Origin: Gracilaria vermiculophylla
Taxonomy: Eukaryota; Rhodophyta; Florideophyceae; Gracilariales; Gracilariaceae
Length of the DNA: 64,000 bases
Reading direction: 5' to 3'
Assembly: GCA_019155205.2 (NCBI GenBank)
Contig: JAHNZQ020000049.1
Span: forward strand, 2,090,653-2,154,652
A model generated the notes under the pieces. It had not been told where the DNA came from, made no database searches, and saw only the letters and a list, made by a program, of their open reading frames with translations. Below, piece after piece: positions 8,793 through 21,030 of the stretch (position 1 is its first letter; each line of letters starts with the position of its first letter). The position numbers were made by a program, and so were the translations under genes.

Positions 8793-11200
8793 ATGTTGAA
8801 GACGGGAAAAGCGTCGCGCTGCAGCATCACAGTCTGCAGCACGAACGCATATGGCTCGTTGGCTGGGAATGCTTTCGTGCCGCGTGTGGGGCGCCTGCAT
8901 TTGAGGGAAGTTCAAAAAGATGCGATATTTGCATGTTGTGTCTCTTTATTGCCTCCGCTCGATAGCGATGTGTTCACCCGTTAATACTTTACATAGCTGC
9001 TTCTGCCTTTTGACTGCCAGCTGCTGTCTCGAGGCAAAAGCCCATTGCATAAAGAAAAGTTTGTGGTACCAACTGTCAAAGTGTGTGTCGCATTGCAACT
9101 AGTGGCGTGAACCCCTTGCAACCCACGACAGAGCATCAGCATTGAGCTTCGCTGTCTCCTGTTGTCACATGGAGCTCCATGTTCACAGAAACCTAGCATT
9201 GCGTATTACTTCTATCTTGTTTGTTTCCAGTCGCTGCAATAATTCCTTTCAGTGCCTTCGAGTAGGGCATTCAGACTCTCAAGAAAAACTGACGAAAGAC
9301 TTTTATCAACTCCGCGTCTCTGCGACGTCGATCTGTTTTCCTCTGCTGAAACATGAAACTTATTTTGATGAAATCCAGATTTTCGTCGTTTGTAGCAATT
9401 CTCATTCTGATTGCAAAAACGACAAGCCATCTTCCATCTTATCCCAATCCCTGTAATCTATCTTCGTTCACACCTACAATATCACAAACACAGTGAATGG
9501 CAATTTTGTCCTGTTGATTTTGCGTCAAAGAGCCATTTATGTTGATGTCTCACTTCTCAACAATTCAACGCCACCAGACAGATACTTTACGGTCCGAAAC
9601 CCCAAATCTATTTCAACAATCAATCAGTTTTACACCATGCATGAATTACTTTTGATGTGCAATTCATAAAGCATTGTTGCAATCGCGAATGCTTCACCAG
9701 GGTAGAGACGCCAATCTGATGGCGGAAAAACAACCGCAGCAATGTGTCAGGTAACTTAGCTGCTGATTACAGTTTATATGCAACTGATGAAACCCATATT
9801 TAGGGTTTAGCACCGCCCTCTTTTCCGCTGAGTTTTTAGCGTTCTTCGCTCCCATCTGTAAATAATTTGCAGAGTTGACTTTAGGTTTATGCTTCAACGA
9901 CCGTTCAGTGTACTGGTTTGAATCACTCAAGTCACGCGTGGGTTCCGATTGATGGGATTGAAACTCGTCGGTTCACCTTAACATCACAGTCCGAATGGAC
10001 TCTTTGTTTCATGAATGGCAATCAAAGGGCTGGGACTAGGTCCCCTCCTTCCATCGAATGGACGAAGAATTCAATTGATACTGATTTGTCATATGTAACA
10101 GTTGTTTTCTTTGTAATGGAACGGACTTTTACAGTTAAACATGTAATGCGTCGGAAATTTTTAATGCGTAGTTTCACATAACACCTCTAAAGGCTCCTTT
10201 TTCCACCAAAACGTGATTCAAGGAAAAACGAGCAGCAAGCTACTTCCTCTCGCGGAGAAACTTATGACTGGTTCCCTTCTAAAATCTGTAACAAGAGACA
10301 AAAATAGTAGCTTTCAATACAATCTACTTGTTTTCAGAGAAGCTTCTTGAGTTTTTCACAACACTACGAAGTATAACCGCTTCTTTGTACTCTACCTACT
10401 CGTCTCAGATTGCGATGCGGATGAAATTTTGATTTAAGATTGTCACTGGTGGTTACAATCCGATCGAGTGTTTTTCAAAGCGATTGCAATCGGATGGAAG
10501 ATTTGTGACTTCATTTGCGATTGCAGTGGAATGACAGGTTGCGGTGAGGGATTGCAGTCAAAAGCCCGTCAGAGTGTTTCCATGTCTGACCTAAGGTAAA
10601 AATAGTTGAAGGCATTATTTGTTGAACGGCGGAACAAAAGCAAGTTGGCAAAGGGTACAGAAATTGTACTTTTATTTCGCTTTCAATAGAAAGACTATCA
10701 ATGTTTTTTCACATTTTTGATTCAGGGATAAAAGGATTCGACAGCTGTCCATCTGATGCAATCCTGTTTCATCTGATTGGATGAGACGCTTTATTAGTTT
10801 AGTGATCATCAGATTGGCATCAGAAGATGATGAGAACATCGTGATTGCAAGCAATCGATCGCAATCACATTTATTTGCAACGCACTGCTGCGCCTTCTCA
10901 AGTTGTTTTGGCTTTCTGTCCCGCCGCGTTTTTTAAAACGATAAAGATCATCACTTCTCGATTTAGAATGCTTTGCTTGTTTAGAATGCGCTCTGAGAGT
11001 CAAGAAAGACTGCCACCGCGTGAGGATGCGTTGCTCCAAAGCCAATGTTGGTTGACAACAAGCTCTGCACGGTCATGAGCACAGCAGCAGCAATAGGTCG
11101 TTCAACCTTGAGAAATTTCCGGCTGTTCCGGCAACTAGAGCATCGCGTCCACTAAAAAAACCCAGAGCGGGTACCATGACAGATAAAATGCTTGTTTCAC

Positions 11201-11875
11201 TACTTTCATCAAGTTAATTGCGATATCAGAGCTTGCGGCCATGGTAGCCCTGTTTGCCTTGCAAACCGCTCGGATTAGGGCTACATGGCGGTCGATATGC
11301 CTGGACGATACATTTCTGGCTCACTCACCATCTGCGGTTCGTCGCGTCTTCCGCTTGCCTATCCATTTGCTTTCCGTGATCCACAACGAGCTGGAGGTCG
11401 CCAATTTGGTTGTCTGGGCACCGTATAAGGAAGCGAAGTTGAACACCTTATCGGACTCGGCGGTCAACCACAACTGCAAATCAAACCAAATCTTGACCAT
11501 TTAGAAAGGAAACACCCTACTGGTTCCTCAGAAATGCGAACACGTGTTGGGATTTCACCTTAGCGTTGATAAATACGACATAACTCTTTAAGAGCCAGTT
11601 GGTTCACGATCCCAATCGGCGATTGAGTCTCATGCAGTTACCTGAACCGCTCCCATGGCCCTTAAACCTCCAATCAGCGTAGCGCCTTCATGCCATGGGT
11701 ATGTCATCGTCAACAGTGGAACAAGACACAGTAATATAGTATTTAGCTACGCTTCTAAGTGGTAAGCCTCATCGTTTCAGCCTGTAAACGCGAACTTCAG
11801 TTGCCATTCTCTTTTCTCTCTTACACTTGGTAGCCTTTAACGATCTCAGATCGTTTCTGAAAACATAAACTCAGT
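11201..11875. other. Intergenic, no supported gene
   Basis: Mixed-composition sequence. An 87-codon + strand frame at 11241-11504 has a vague resemblance to the N-terminal part of Harbinger transposases, but I see no diagnostic motif. Confidence 0.3.
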
Positions 11876-12480
11876 TATGCACAATCGCAGGGTGGAAAAC
11901 CTTGGAGAAAATACGGATCTAGATGACGTTTCACAGTTTCAAGAGCAGCTGACTGCACTAGAAAACACAGTTCAGCAGCAGGCAAATCTCATGCAGTCTC
12001 CGCAAACCTGAGTCAGCAGCAAGCAGAGTATATCCGAAGTCCAGGGTAATACTGGAAGCAATAGCGATCGCAAGCCCAAACTAGTGAAAAGCTTTTTCTG
12101 TTCAATGGAGAAGTATGAAACGTTGTGCAATTATTCAAAAGCCAAAATGGTAGCTTTGGCAGAATGCCATTTAAAATATCATGCAGAGTCATGGATGCTA
12201 CGCTTCGAAAGCAAAAATCAAACACCTCGAACGATAATGAGATGATTCACGCACTTGTGCCACCGAACCAAAAAGCAGTGGTTCGTGTACACCTGATGGA
12301 TTTCGAGTTGAAAAAAGATTAAAACGACCTCAAAGAGCATGTAGCAACTTACGAGTACTTGATTTAGATGTGCAGTACTCAAACCAGCGAATCACATATC
12401 TAAAATTTCAACGGCTTTTCCAAGTTATTCAAAGCGAAGATTTAGAAACTCTTTGCGGATTCTCAATTCCATGATCGCAC
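11876..12480 (+). pseudogene. Ty3/Gypsy-like gag remnant
   Basis: Conceptual translation with several stops. A Gln-rich coiled-coil-like start (about 11880-12010) is followed at about 12085-12225 by a gag-type stretch (YSKAKMVALAECHLKYHAES, then WMLRFES). This resembles the central part of Retrotrans_gag, where a small domain with a conserved tryptophan follows an ALA..HL helix. Stops and frame changes show it is dead. The pol-like remnant at 19350-20860 could derive from the same type of element, but the 7-kb distance and intervening elements prevent joining them. Confidence 0.45.
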
Positions 12481-13785
12481 GAGTCATTCCAGCATATGTG
12501 TTTTCTGCGAGTCCGTTGGGAGTTTGGAACTATCAATGAAGTTGAGTGGTGAAATTTTGAACAATTCAAAAAATGACTCAATCATTAACGATACTAAGAA
12601 CTGCAAAAGAGGAAACAAGACTGTAAACCATAAAAATGATTCCGAACCTACAAGGCATATTAAAATCATTTGACGCCTCAGCACTGCGCCGAAACTGAAC
12701 AGTTGGGAAAGGATTTAATTTGTCGTAAGACACTTCGTGGGGGTCGTTATCGCACGTGCAATACGAACACAAATAAACGTCCAGCGTAAAGCTGGGCCAC
12801 TTTGCGGCATCATGCCGCCGCCGTTCTGTCGATTACGCGACCCATGGCTGGGTCTTTTTATGCCTCAATGCTGTGACCTTTGACAAGGGCTTGGTTACTG
12901 ACACTTGCATTCGTGCGGCAGCGTTTTTTCGTCAATGTATTATGTAGGACAATGTCTTCGTAATTACTCGCAGAGCAATTTTTCAGAATCCGTAGATTAG
13001 GCAATACGAATGTCTTTGAAATAAGCTCAAATTATTTTCTAATAGTGCGTACACTTCTTCGGTATCTTACAACGGTACGCTATTTTTATCATATCGTCTA
13101 TGTAGAACTCTTCCAAAATAGTAGACACCTAGATTTGTTTCAACTAAAAACGGCTTGAGGACTTCCATTTTCCAAGCGAAAACAGCTCCAAATCGTCAAT
13201 CTGAGAGCATGACATAAGATTTATAGTGCTGTTGCGATAACGAGCAAGCATTAATGAGGCAAAGTTGCTTATGTTCTTAAAAATGGAACACCATGGGTAA
13301 CAAAACGATCTCTAGGACGGCCAAAGAATTTCAGCAAAGCCAACAAAGACGGAATAAGACGCGAACTGTGTAACTTAAAAAAAATGCCTCGCACATACAT
13401 TGGAATAAATCTTAATGTCAATGTTTTTTAGGGAAACCATTCGAGGTTAGATGGATGATAAAAGTTAATTTAAAGTCAAGACAATTAAGTACAATTTTGA
13501 AGTACAAAACCATCAATTGCAGAAGAGAATATAATAGTTTCTAGTTACAGTGTAGTGGAGAAACAAATGAAGCAGGAATATTTTTCCCCACAGAAGACAT
13601 ACGCTGTTAATATTTCGAATTGCATCAAATTATTAAAGCATGATATGTAGAAGAAACGCTAACAATTTCGTTCTATATCTCTTGCTGAATGGTTTGTAAT
13701 GGTATGAGCTACAATTTCGAAAACAAATATGATCGACATTGGATTCAATAAGACAACGAAAAATAGTGAAATATACTAAACAGTG
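12481..13785. other. AT-rich intergenic sequence
   Basis: No credible coding region. A Cys/Arg-rich patch near 12720-12790 could be the decayed zinc-knuckle end of the gag remnant, but the spacing is not clean enough to claim. The rest looks like decayed non-coding DNA. Confidence 0.35.
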
Positions 13786-13971
13786 TGCTTGACAGCAAAT
13801 CGACGAAATGATTCTCGCGAAACTATCGTCCCATTTCTGGCCGCAATTCAAATATCGCTCTCGTCAGTTTTGCCCTCGCCTCTTCATGTAACAAACCAAA
13901 GAAGGGTTGCTCCGCCGCGGCTGCCGCACTCCCGCGTTTCGCCATCGCCAAGCTTACCGGAGCGAAGCTAC

Positions 13972-14480
13972 GTCATGTCCGCCACCAAAGGAGGCTCTAT
14001 AGTCGCCGATGTCGGCACAGAGTCCGAGGAAATTGTAAGCAAGAGCCGCACCGGAAGCATATTCACTAAAGAGCAATGTCAAAGTAAACTGAATTTGATG
14101 GAGAATGCGGTCGATGCCATTTCAAGTATGATCAAAGTGATTTAGACGAAATCTTCTGACTTGACACGTGCTGTACTAGAGCAGACTAAAATGCAATCAA
14201 AAGACGTCAAAAACGGCTACGACCTTCGTGAACTTCAGATCAAGACGCTTGAGAATGAGAAAGCTGACAGAAAGATGAAGCATCTGATACTACTGCACGA
14301 CCAACATTTCATAACAGGGGATGAATTTGAGGAAACGATCAAAGCGTTCGTACATTTCTTGCCCTGCAACGCACCCTCAATTGCTTTGAGCTGTTGCAGA
14401 CTTATACTGAAATTCTGGAATCTTAGATGCAAAAACCATTCTCATGATAGGTGCACTTTGGAACATAAGAGCAAATGACG
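13972..14480 (+). pseudogene. Harbinger-associated second protein, remnant
   Basis: Frame starting with MSATKGGS at 13975, one stop at 14143 and continuing to about 14380. It encodes a charged, helical, coiled-coil-like sequence (ENEKADRKMKHL, ITGDEFEETIKAF). In layout it matches the Lys/Glu-rich C-terminal half of the accessory protein at 34104-34941, and like that one it lies next to, and opposite in strand to, a Harbinger-type transposase fragment (15127-15790). I infer it is the second gene of a dead Harbinger element; the DNA-binding part is not evident. Confidence 0.35.
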
Positions 14481-14699
14481 GCCACCGGTTAGGGCAGATG
14501 TCTAGAAACCTCTTAAAGTGCATTTTCATTTCGCCAATTCCCCACTCTACTCTCACGCGGTATGCAGAATGCACTTGGTTCAACGCTCGCATGCATGGGT
14601 CTGAACCCACGCCGGCTACCTCACGTGCGTCAATTCATCGCAAAAAAAGTGGTTTAGCCTGTAGTATAGTGACCGTCAGGTAATTCTAGTATTTGGCGC

Positions 14700-15126
14700 C
14701 AAAGGTGGTGTGTACGGTTCGCATGGAGAACAGCCATGTGGACGACCTAGAGGTAATCTTAATTGCTAGATCAATTTTAGAATTTACTGTAGAGTGCCGG
14801 GGGCGCACCTCGGGTGCACCTCCCCCTGGCCACGTGGCCCGTCCGGCCGCGTCGGCCCGGGGGCCTCGCATAGTGGATATACTCACTGTGCGAACCATCC
14901 CCGTCACCAGAGTAAAGGTAAGCACCTCTTGGACAACTCTAACCCCGTTTTGGTTTCTACAGTCGACCATTACGGCTCGTCCATTACTTTGCGGTTCTAC
15001 TAGCGCCCGTGCGTTGCATTCTATCACTACCAATATAGGTGCATTCCGCGCGCCCGCTATCTCGCACCCCCAGTGGTTGTGCTACCGCGTACCTCTCAGG
15101 TTTCCTTTTCCCACCTTCTAGGTTGA
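14700..15126. other. Short GC-rich patch within AT-rich region
   Basis: Sequence around 14795-14870 is GC-rich with CACGTGGCC and GGCCCGGGGGCC-type self-complementary stretches, flanked by the similar phrases CTCGCATAGTGG and CTCACTGTGCG. Frames of 115-142 codons run on both strands without recognisable motifs. It may be an insertion or a regulatory relic. Confidence 0.3.
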
Positions 15127-15790
15127 GCCCACCGCGCGCTCCCTAGCCACGCGTCCACACGAACACCCTTTTGGTTTTTAGCCGCTTTGGTTATACCACA
15201 TAGCCCCCAATACCCTGGGTCACCCAGCAAGTACTCTACAGGATAAGGCAAATTGTAATCTGCAGAACAGTATTGCTGCCAGTTGCACGCTAATGTTATA
15301 TCACGTAACACTAATATATCATGAAAAGAACCCGCGTAACAAGCGGCAACCAACCGGAGCAGACGATTGCGCTCAATTACGATAGCATTATTTAAACATG
15401 ACAGCTTCTTCCGGCCACAAACATTTTCGCGATGATAAGCCCTCTGCGGTCGTCGTGTTTTGCATAGCGTACCAGCAACATATCCTAAGGACCCCAAAAC
15501 GAAGTGGTTCCTGTCACGCTTTTCTGCTCTTTCCTCCGACGTATGCCACATACTCTCTGCTGCCATGCCCTCGTTAAGAATGCTGCAGATGAACATACAG
15601 TCGTCTCGAAAAAACGTTCTGCTTTGTTTCCAGCAGAATGTCTCGGTACGAATACTGTTGCAACCGCGAAGGTATCGTATGGTCGCCAAAACTCTCTTGC
15701 GGGGAGAAAGATTGCATTTTATTCCAGCACAAATAGCACGCACCTCATGCGTACGGCGGCTGCACAAAGCAGTAATGGGATAGAAAAATT
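15127..15790 (-). pseudogene. Harbinger/PIF (ALP1-like) transposase fragment
   Basis: The minus-strand frame of 223 codons contains the C-terminal half of a DDE_Tnp_4-type nuclease: YAGSFHDILVLRD followed about 20 residues later by PVEYLLGDPGYWGL. The family signature is a GS.HD strand and then YLLGD.GY with the catalytic Asp. The N-terminal helix-turn-helix part is missing and the C-terminus diverges after GITK, so this is a fragment. The similar but separate element at 32610-33826 helps the assignment. Confidence 0.65.
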
Positions 15791-16540
15791 AACATACAGT
15801 TTCCAACTCTCGCGGAAATAGTCCTGTATTAACCTTGATGAGCGATACGTATGCGTTAATAAGATTGTCCAAAAGGCTTTTCTTCAAAATCGACGGACTT
15901 TCGGAGTGGTCTCCGTTGTACTCTTCCTGCATATCGTCCCTCAGGAGCCCACCAGCTCCATAAATGCAGTACATGCCGTAAAGAGAGTCATCCCGAGCGA
16001 AGTAATTAGTATCCATGTGGTTCCAGTATGCGAAATTTTGTCATTACTATCCATACGGAAGCTGCAGGCTGGTAGAGAATGCCGGGAACATAGTGAGAAG
16101 TGGAGAGCGACCGGGGGATTGAGTATTAAGAGTAGAGAAGGAGTGGCGGAGGTCCTCGGACGGCAGTGCTGAGATTGCGGTGGAGTAGGGAAGGAGATAA
16201 GATGGGATTCCGGTCAGATTGGCCTCATTGGGAGGTGGCCACAGAGCAGAAAGGGCGGAGGATGAGAGATTGACCGAGCGGGACGAAAACGCCGGGAGGC
16301 ATGTGATGTGCCGGCTGGAGGTGGCCATCAGCGTTCAGCCAAAGCTAGAATGCCAGAACTGCCCAGCAAGTTCGCAAGACCTCCAGTTCAGAGGTGTTTG
16401 CGAGTTTGTCAAAACTGGAAATGTAGAAAAATTGATTGATGAAAACTACCAGTATCCATAGCCTGTTTGTATCGAAATTTTTGTATTTGCCGCCATATCT
16501 AGTGCTACATTATTTTCTTCTCCTTAGATACTGTTATTGT
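15791..16540. other. Intergenic, no supported gene
   Basis: A G-rich patch at about 16060-16330 gives open frames on both strands without recognisable motifs. The rest is AT-rich. Confidence 0.3.
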
Positions 16541-16800
16541 GAAGAAATTTTTATTTTTAGCATAATAATGAGCCAAAGTACTTTGCATTTGTAGTGACAA
16601 ATATGCGGCCTACAATCATAAGTATCTGTTCTGGAGTGGCCAGCGCGCTCGCCACACTTATACTCAAGGAAGAATATTTGGGAACTGTTGGATGGGATGC
16701 ATTATGCGCATCGAAGGCAACTTTAGCAAGTATTGTAATTGAAACACTATATAAAACATTGATAGAAAACAATCAAAATCATAAATGTCGATAAAATCAT
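16541..16800 (+). pseudogene. Tc1/mariner transposase C-terminal remnant
   Basis: Translation in one frame, with several stops, gives VSVLEWPARSPHLYSRKNIW followed by ELLDGMHYAHRRQL. This is the unmistakable VLEWPARSPDLNPIENLW region of Tc1-type transposases, which includes the third catalytic acidic residue. Only about 80 codons remain, upstream stops interrupt the preceding QDN-type region, and the DLNPIE residues are altered. It is a dead fragment. Confidence 0.75.
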
Positions 16801-19345
16801 CATTTTGATAATAATACGCTGCATTGACGTGTTACAAGAAACAAGATTCAAAGTAATCTACTTTGTAACTCCCAGAAAAAGTTTTGTTTGTGAAGAATAT
16901 ATGTGTGTAAAACGGTTTTCCGACTTGAAGTTTCTCAGAGATCCAATATTGTAGGCGTATAGCTGGAAATCGGTGGCTTTTGTAAAACTTGACACACCAT
17001 CATATGTTCTTGAAAAACGGTTTCGTTTTTCTTAAACCAAAACCCTGGGAGTTAGTATCCTGGCAAAATGTAGAATAAACCTTTTACAAAAACAGTTATG
17101 TGTTTTGTACTATGGTTGAAAGGGTTGAAGTGATATTAGCGGTTTTCTTGTGGATATGGAAAACGTCAATAGAAAACGAACCCCAAATACAAATATGCCT
17201 GTAAATTAGTCAGGCTTTTGGGGACATCAATGAGATGGTTTGCATCTCTGCCTTGAATATAATAGAGAAGGAAAAGCTAACGGGAGACCCAATGTTTGTG
17301 GGACATTTCAATCGAGTGGTATTTAATTCGACTGTTTTCCAAAACTATATTGCTTGGCCAAGAAGTTTGTATTGATGTGGAGAACACAGAATGTATAGAA
17401 GGTGAAGTCGGACAATGGACATCAAAACATTTTGCTTAAAACCCTCCCAAAGTTTTGAACATAAGCGCAGTCTTATTATAAGAAAGTGTTTTTTTCATTG
17501 ACCTTGGGCGTGGAAAACGTACCCCAAATACTATTCATAGGTTCATAGTTAAACAGATATAATCCAGATATTAAGTAGTCTGATAACGAAGTTCTAGTGA
17601 CAATACCAGTTGGCTTCAGAGTGAGAGCTATGCCAAACCCGATCAGAAGCTATGAAAATCGAAAGATCATGAAGCAAAAGTCATTTTGGAAGCTGTCAAG
17701 CGTACTGGAAAAGGGCGACTGTGATTAATTTATGGCACGAAACACGGAAAGTATGCCATCGCACTAAGAAATCGGGGACACTGAGGTGAATGGCACGGCA
17801 TGAAGTTACTATATAACAAGTGCTGAGGAATGTTTCCAGGTTATCCGGTATAACTCAACTATACGTCGGTGCAATGGCCACTGTGGGGGTGGGTTCGTAA
17901 TACATGTCTGTGCCTCGGCAGGTGCTGGGTTTGGAAGATTGTGTTGTGCACAGTAGGTTGTAAAAATAGTTCGCAGAGCATTTATTTGATTTATTAAGTT
18001 TAACAGTACAGCTGTGGCAACTTCAACATTGTCAGTGTCATGTAACAGATGCTTGTGACACAATGTAGATGTCAGTAGTCTAAAAGGTCTACAGTGTGCC
18101 TCCCATAGTCGCGATTCTGTTTTATGTTTTGAATGCAACAGAGAAAATGCATTGCGGAAGAGATGCCTGCAACTCTAAGGCAATTGCATCTCTGAATGTT
18201 AAAGTCTAATGCAACTGCACTAACAATGCAGCTACTGAACCATAGCAACTTTAAAGGGAGCAAGCAAACCCTATAAGTAGAGCTAGTCCGATGAGTGATA
18301 GCACCATCGGATAACAATAAGGAACCGTGCCAGTTGTGGAGTTGACCTACACGAGCCTGTTGTGCTCTCCCACTTTGCCATCCGTAGAATACGCAATCAC
18401 CACTCTACCTCTCCTTATTAGCCAATCACACCTCGCTCAGTATGGGAGTTTTCACAACAGTATAGTACAGTTGTGAAAAAATAAGATAAATGCCTATCCT
18501 GTAACGCTAATGCCAAAACGCAATACGCCAATATATCATTTCTTATATTTTGACAGGCTGTAAAAGTTGCAAGTAAAGCCAGCATATGTTAGAAGATTGT
18601 AAACAATGCAGCATACAACCATTGCAAGAGAAAACGAAATATTCTTCATTTTCACAAGTAATTAGATCACAAACATTCAGATCGATGGGCAAAAACCGCA
18701 ACAGAACTCATGATCAGACCTACATTTAAAGTACGTACTGTAGTAAATAGGCGGGAAGCTGAAGAGAAGTGCCTAGATGTTGAGAACTTTGCGCCCTTCA
18801 ATGCTAGCAATCATTGCCTGTAAAGTGAGACTCCGTCAACCGTCTGTTCATCGAGTTAGCTATATCTGAACACAGTTTTAGCAGTACAGTGCATAACTTT
18901 ATGTCATTGGCCTCGCCGGCGCCGCCCACAATAAACGCTGACCAGTATCTCCGCTCTGAGCCTTTCATTTACGACGGTACTCTTTCCTCGTCGAATGTTA
19001 TCCCGTGCCTATCGATTGCTCATCGGTCTTGTACCTCAAAATCACACATACGATAGGATATTATTTGGCGTTCCTACTGTGTTCACCGTTGCACAATCGC
19101 TTCTACCGGTTTGGCAGTTAATCATTTCTTTAGCTTTGTTTCTTTCCAATACAGTGCTACATCCTCCACACTGGGGATCAGGCAATACTTAAGGCCTGCG
19201 CTTCCGCCTGTCTTTCTTTTGTCTGAAATCTGGCACATTTCAACTCATAACCACGACATAAAAATACCCTTCAAGCTCTTTTATCAAGGGTGAAAGGGTG
19301 GGTATCGGCATTCAACATCGACTTTGCCATCAAGATTCACGAGAG
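16801..19345. other. AT-rich intergenic sequence
   Basis: About 2.5 kb without a supported gene. A 109-codon minus-strand frame (17809-18138) has no motifs I recognise. Phrases such as ACCCCAAATAC recur near 17180 and 17525, hinting at decayed repeats. Nothing else stands out. Confidence 0.4.
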
Positions 19346-20860
19346 GGATTAATTGCTTATTTCAATCAACAGGAATAAGACACGAACGTTTTCTTGGTAT
19401 TCCTCGGTCACTGCCTATCTGAGTACATACGTAAAACTTCAGAAACACACGTACGGAGTACAGCAATATTTGGGCACGAATTTGCCAGAGACGCTACCCT
19501 CTTCACGTGGGATAGAATTCGATATCAAACCCGAGCCTGTAAAACATCCTCCCGTATAATTGGTGATTTGTATGTTTCCGGGAAGTATGAGAAAGTTCAA
19601 CGTATATCTATAGATTTTTCTTGATAAATGGTGATTCTAGTCTCCATCGTAGCCTTATGGTGCTTTGGTATTCTTTGTGAAAGAGAAAAGGGTGATTTGT
19701 GCATGGTATGCAGTTACGGGGCTTTGAAAAATATCAAAATTTTCGAATCGAGCCCGAACACAGTGATAAACGTGACATTTCATCAGGGCACTTTGTCATA
19801 CAGGTATATGTTTCATGGATTCGCCCTGATTTGTTGAAATCATCAAAAAATTTTCTTTAACAGAAAAACAGTGAAAGAAACTGCTATAGAAGCACGGTTA
19901 AGTTATGTAGAGGAGCCATCTATATGTTTCAGACCAAGAAACGCTGTAGCAGCTTTTTCACAACTGCAAGCCATATTGTTCAAAAACTTCTTTCTGAGTA
20001 CATTGTACCATCCCTCTACGACGAAACAGTTTACAGTACGTCTGTTTAACAACATCGACCGCATCTGAGCGTCTACACTAAAGATTATGAACTCCCAAGC
20101 TGTGACGTGGGACAAACAATTGTGATATTAAGCTTGAGAAGGTCTAGTACTTTGCATTCGAAGTCATCCAAAATGGAAATTGAACGTAGTAGAGATCAGT
20201 GAAATCCATTCCGGATAGGCTTGCAACACATAGTGATGACTCAGGGCAACGTTCTTAGTACGAGTTACGTTTCAAAGACATTTCACCAAAAACTATTAAA
20301 GCATGGTGTTACTCTTGAAAAAGTTGTCTCGAAATAATTTTCAGATGAACAAATAGTGAACACAAAGCGACAGAGGAAGCAAAGCAAAAGTTATCGAACG
20401 CGCCATTTGTAAATTAATAGTCATCTACAGAACACTTTGTGCTAAAAAGAGATGCTTCTACGTTTAGCTTAGAAGTAATACTGAAACCAAATGGTCGTTT
20501 TGTAGTATATCTATCGCATTGATTAAAGGATACAGAGTTTAAATAAGAACCAAGAGACTGGGAACTCTTGATATTGTTCATTACAATGCGACTCTAGGCA
20601 GCGTATCACCCTGGCAGACCTTTTTTCTCACGAAAAATCATGAACCAATTAAGTATCTACAGTCAAAAATCGAAACGAAGAAGAACAAATATTTATTGAA
20701 TTACGTCTTTGATATGGAAATTGCAGTTTATCGGTCAAAAGAAGAGGTAAAAAAATTCCAAAAAAACAGTGCAATATATCAATTTTGGATGGGCATATTT
20801 CCTGTAACAACTTCATGGATTCGAATTTCTTAGGTATGAACGAAAGAGAAACTAGCACTT
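19346..20860 (+). pseudogene. Ty3/Gypsy pol remnant (reverse transcriptase and RNase H)
   Basis: Conceptual translation with stops and frame shifts shows, in order: LPETLPSSRGIEFDIKPEP (about 19480-19540), matching the LPP.RG.DH.I...P lead-in to Ty3 reverse transcriptase; RPRNAVAAFSQL (about 19930), like the GLxNAPATFQ motif; EATEEAKQKLSNAPFV (about 20370) and then VLKRDASTFSLEVIL, the end of RT and start of RNase H with the catalytic Asp; a lysine/Arg region; and NHEPIKYLQSK (about 20640), matching TDH..L.YL of RNase H. The YxDD motif itself is not readable. The element is clearly dead. Confidence 0.65.
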
Positions 20861-21030
20861 AACTGCATTTATATTAGTTTGCCTGAACAGGTAAGTGGGG
20901 TTTAACCTTACTTTTCGCGGTTTTCCTCATTCAAAACACGGGACTACACACCTAGTATTCAGGATGCATAGCTATATAGACAGTCAAATAGGCGGTAGCC
21001 CCATGTTCCCAGAACCGGCAACCTGGCTTT
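20861..21030. other. Boundary between Ty3 remnant and Plavaka-like element
   Basis: Short AT-rich junction; base composition changes abruptly to a C-rich + strand after about 21050. No terminal repeat could be paired with confidence. Confidence 0.3.

Larger units (their letters stand above)
7330..11200 (+). repeat. Segmental duplication, copy 1 (Cys-rich gene plus long 3' flank)
   Basis: This segment is clearly alignable by eye with 36126-40320 in the same orientation. It includes the upstream C-rich array, the Cys-rich gene, and about 2.4 kb of AT-rich 3' flank (for example 9600-10120 with 38590-39115, and 10400-11130 with 39560-40290). Similarity breaks near 10125-10395 versus 39118-39560, where the copies hold different sequence. 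The flank has no credible gene. Confidence 0.85.

Noticed and set aside
17400..17460. SDNGHQNI-like peptide resembling the SDNG motif of retroelement integrases
   Set aside because: Only one short motif, with no HHCC zinc finger or neighbouring catalytic residues in any frame.
11876..20860. One single 9-kb Ty3/Gypsy element joining the gag and pol remnants
   Set aside because: Harbinger and Tc1 relics lie between them, no LTR pair was found, and no protease or integrase could be read.
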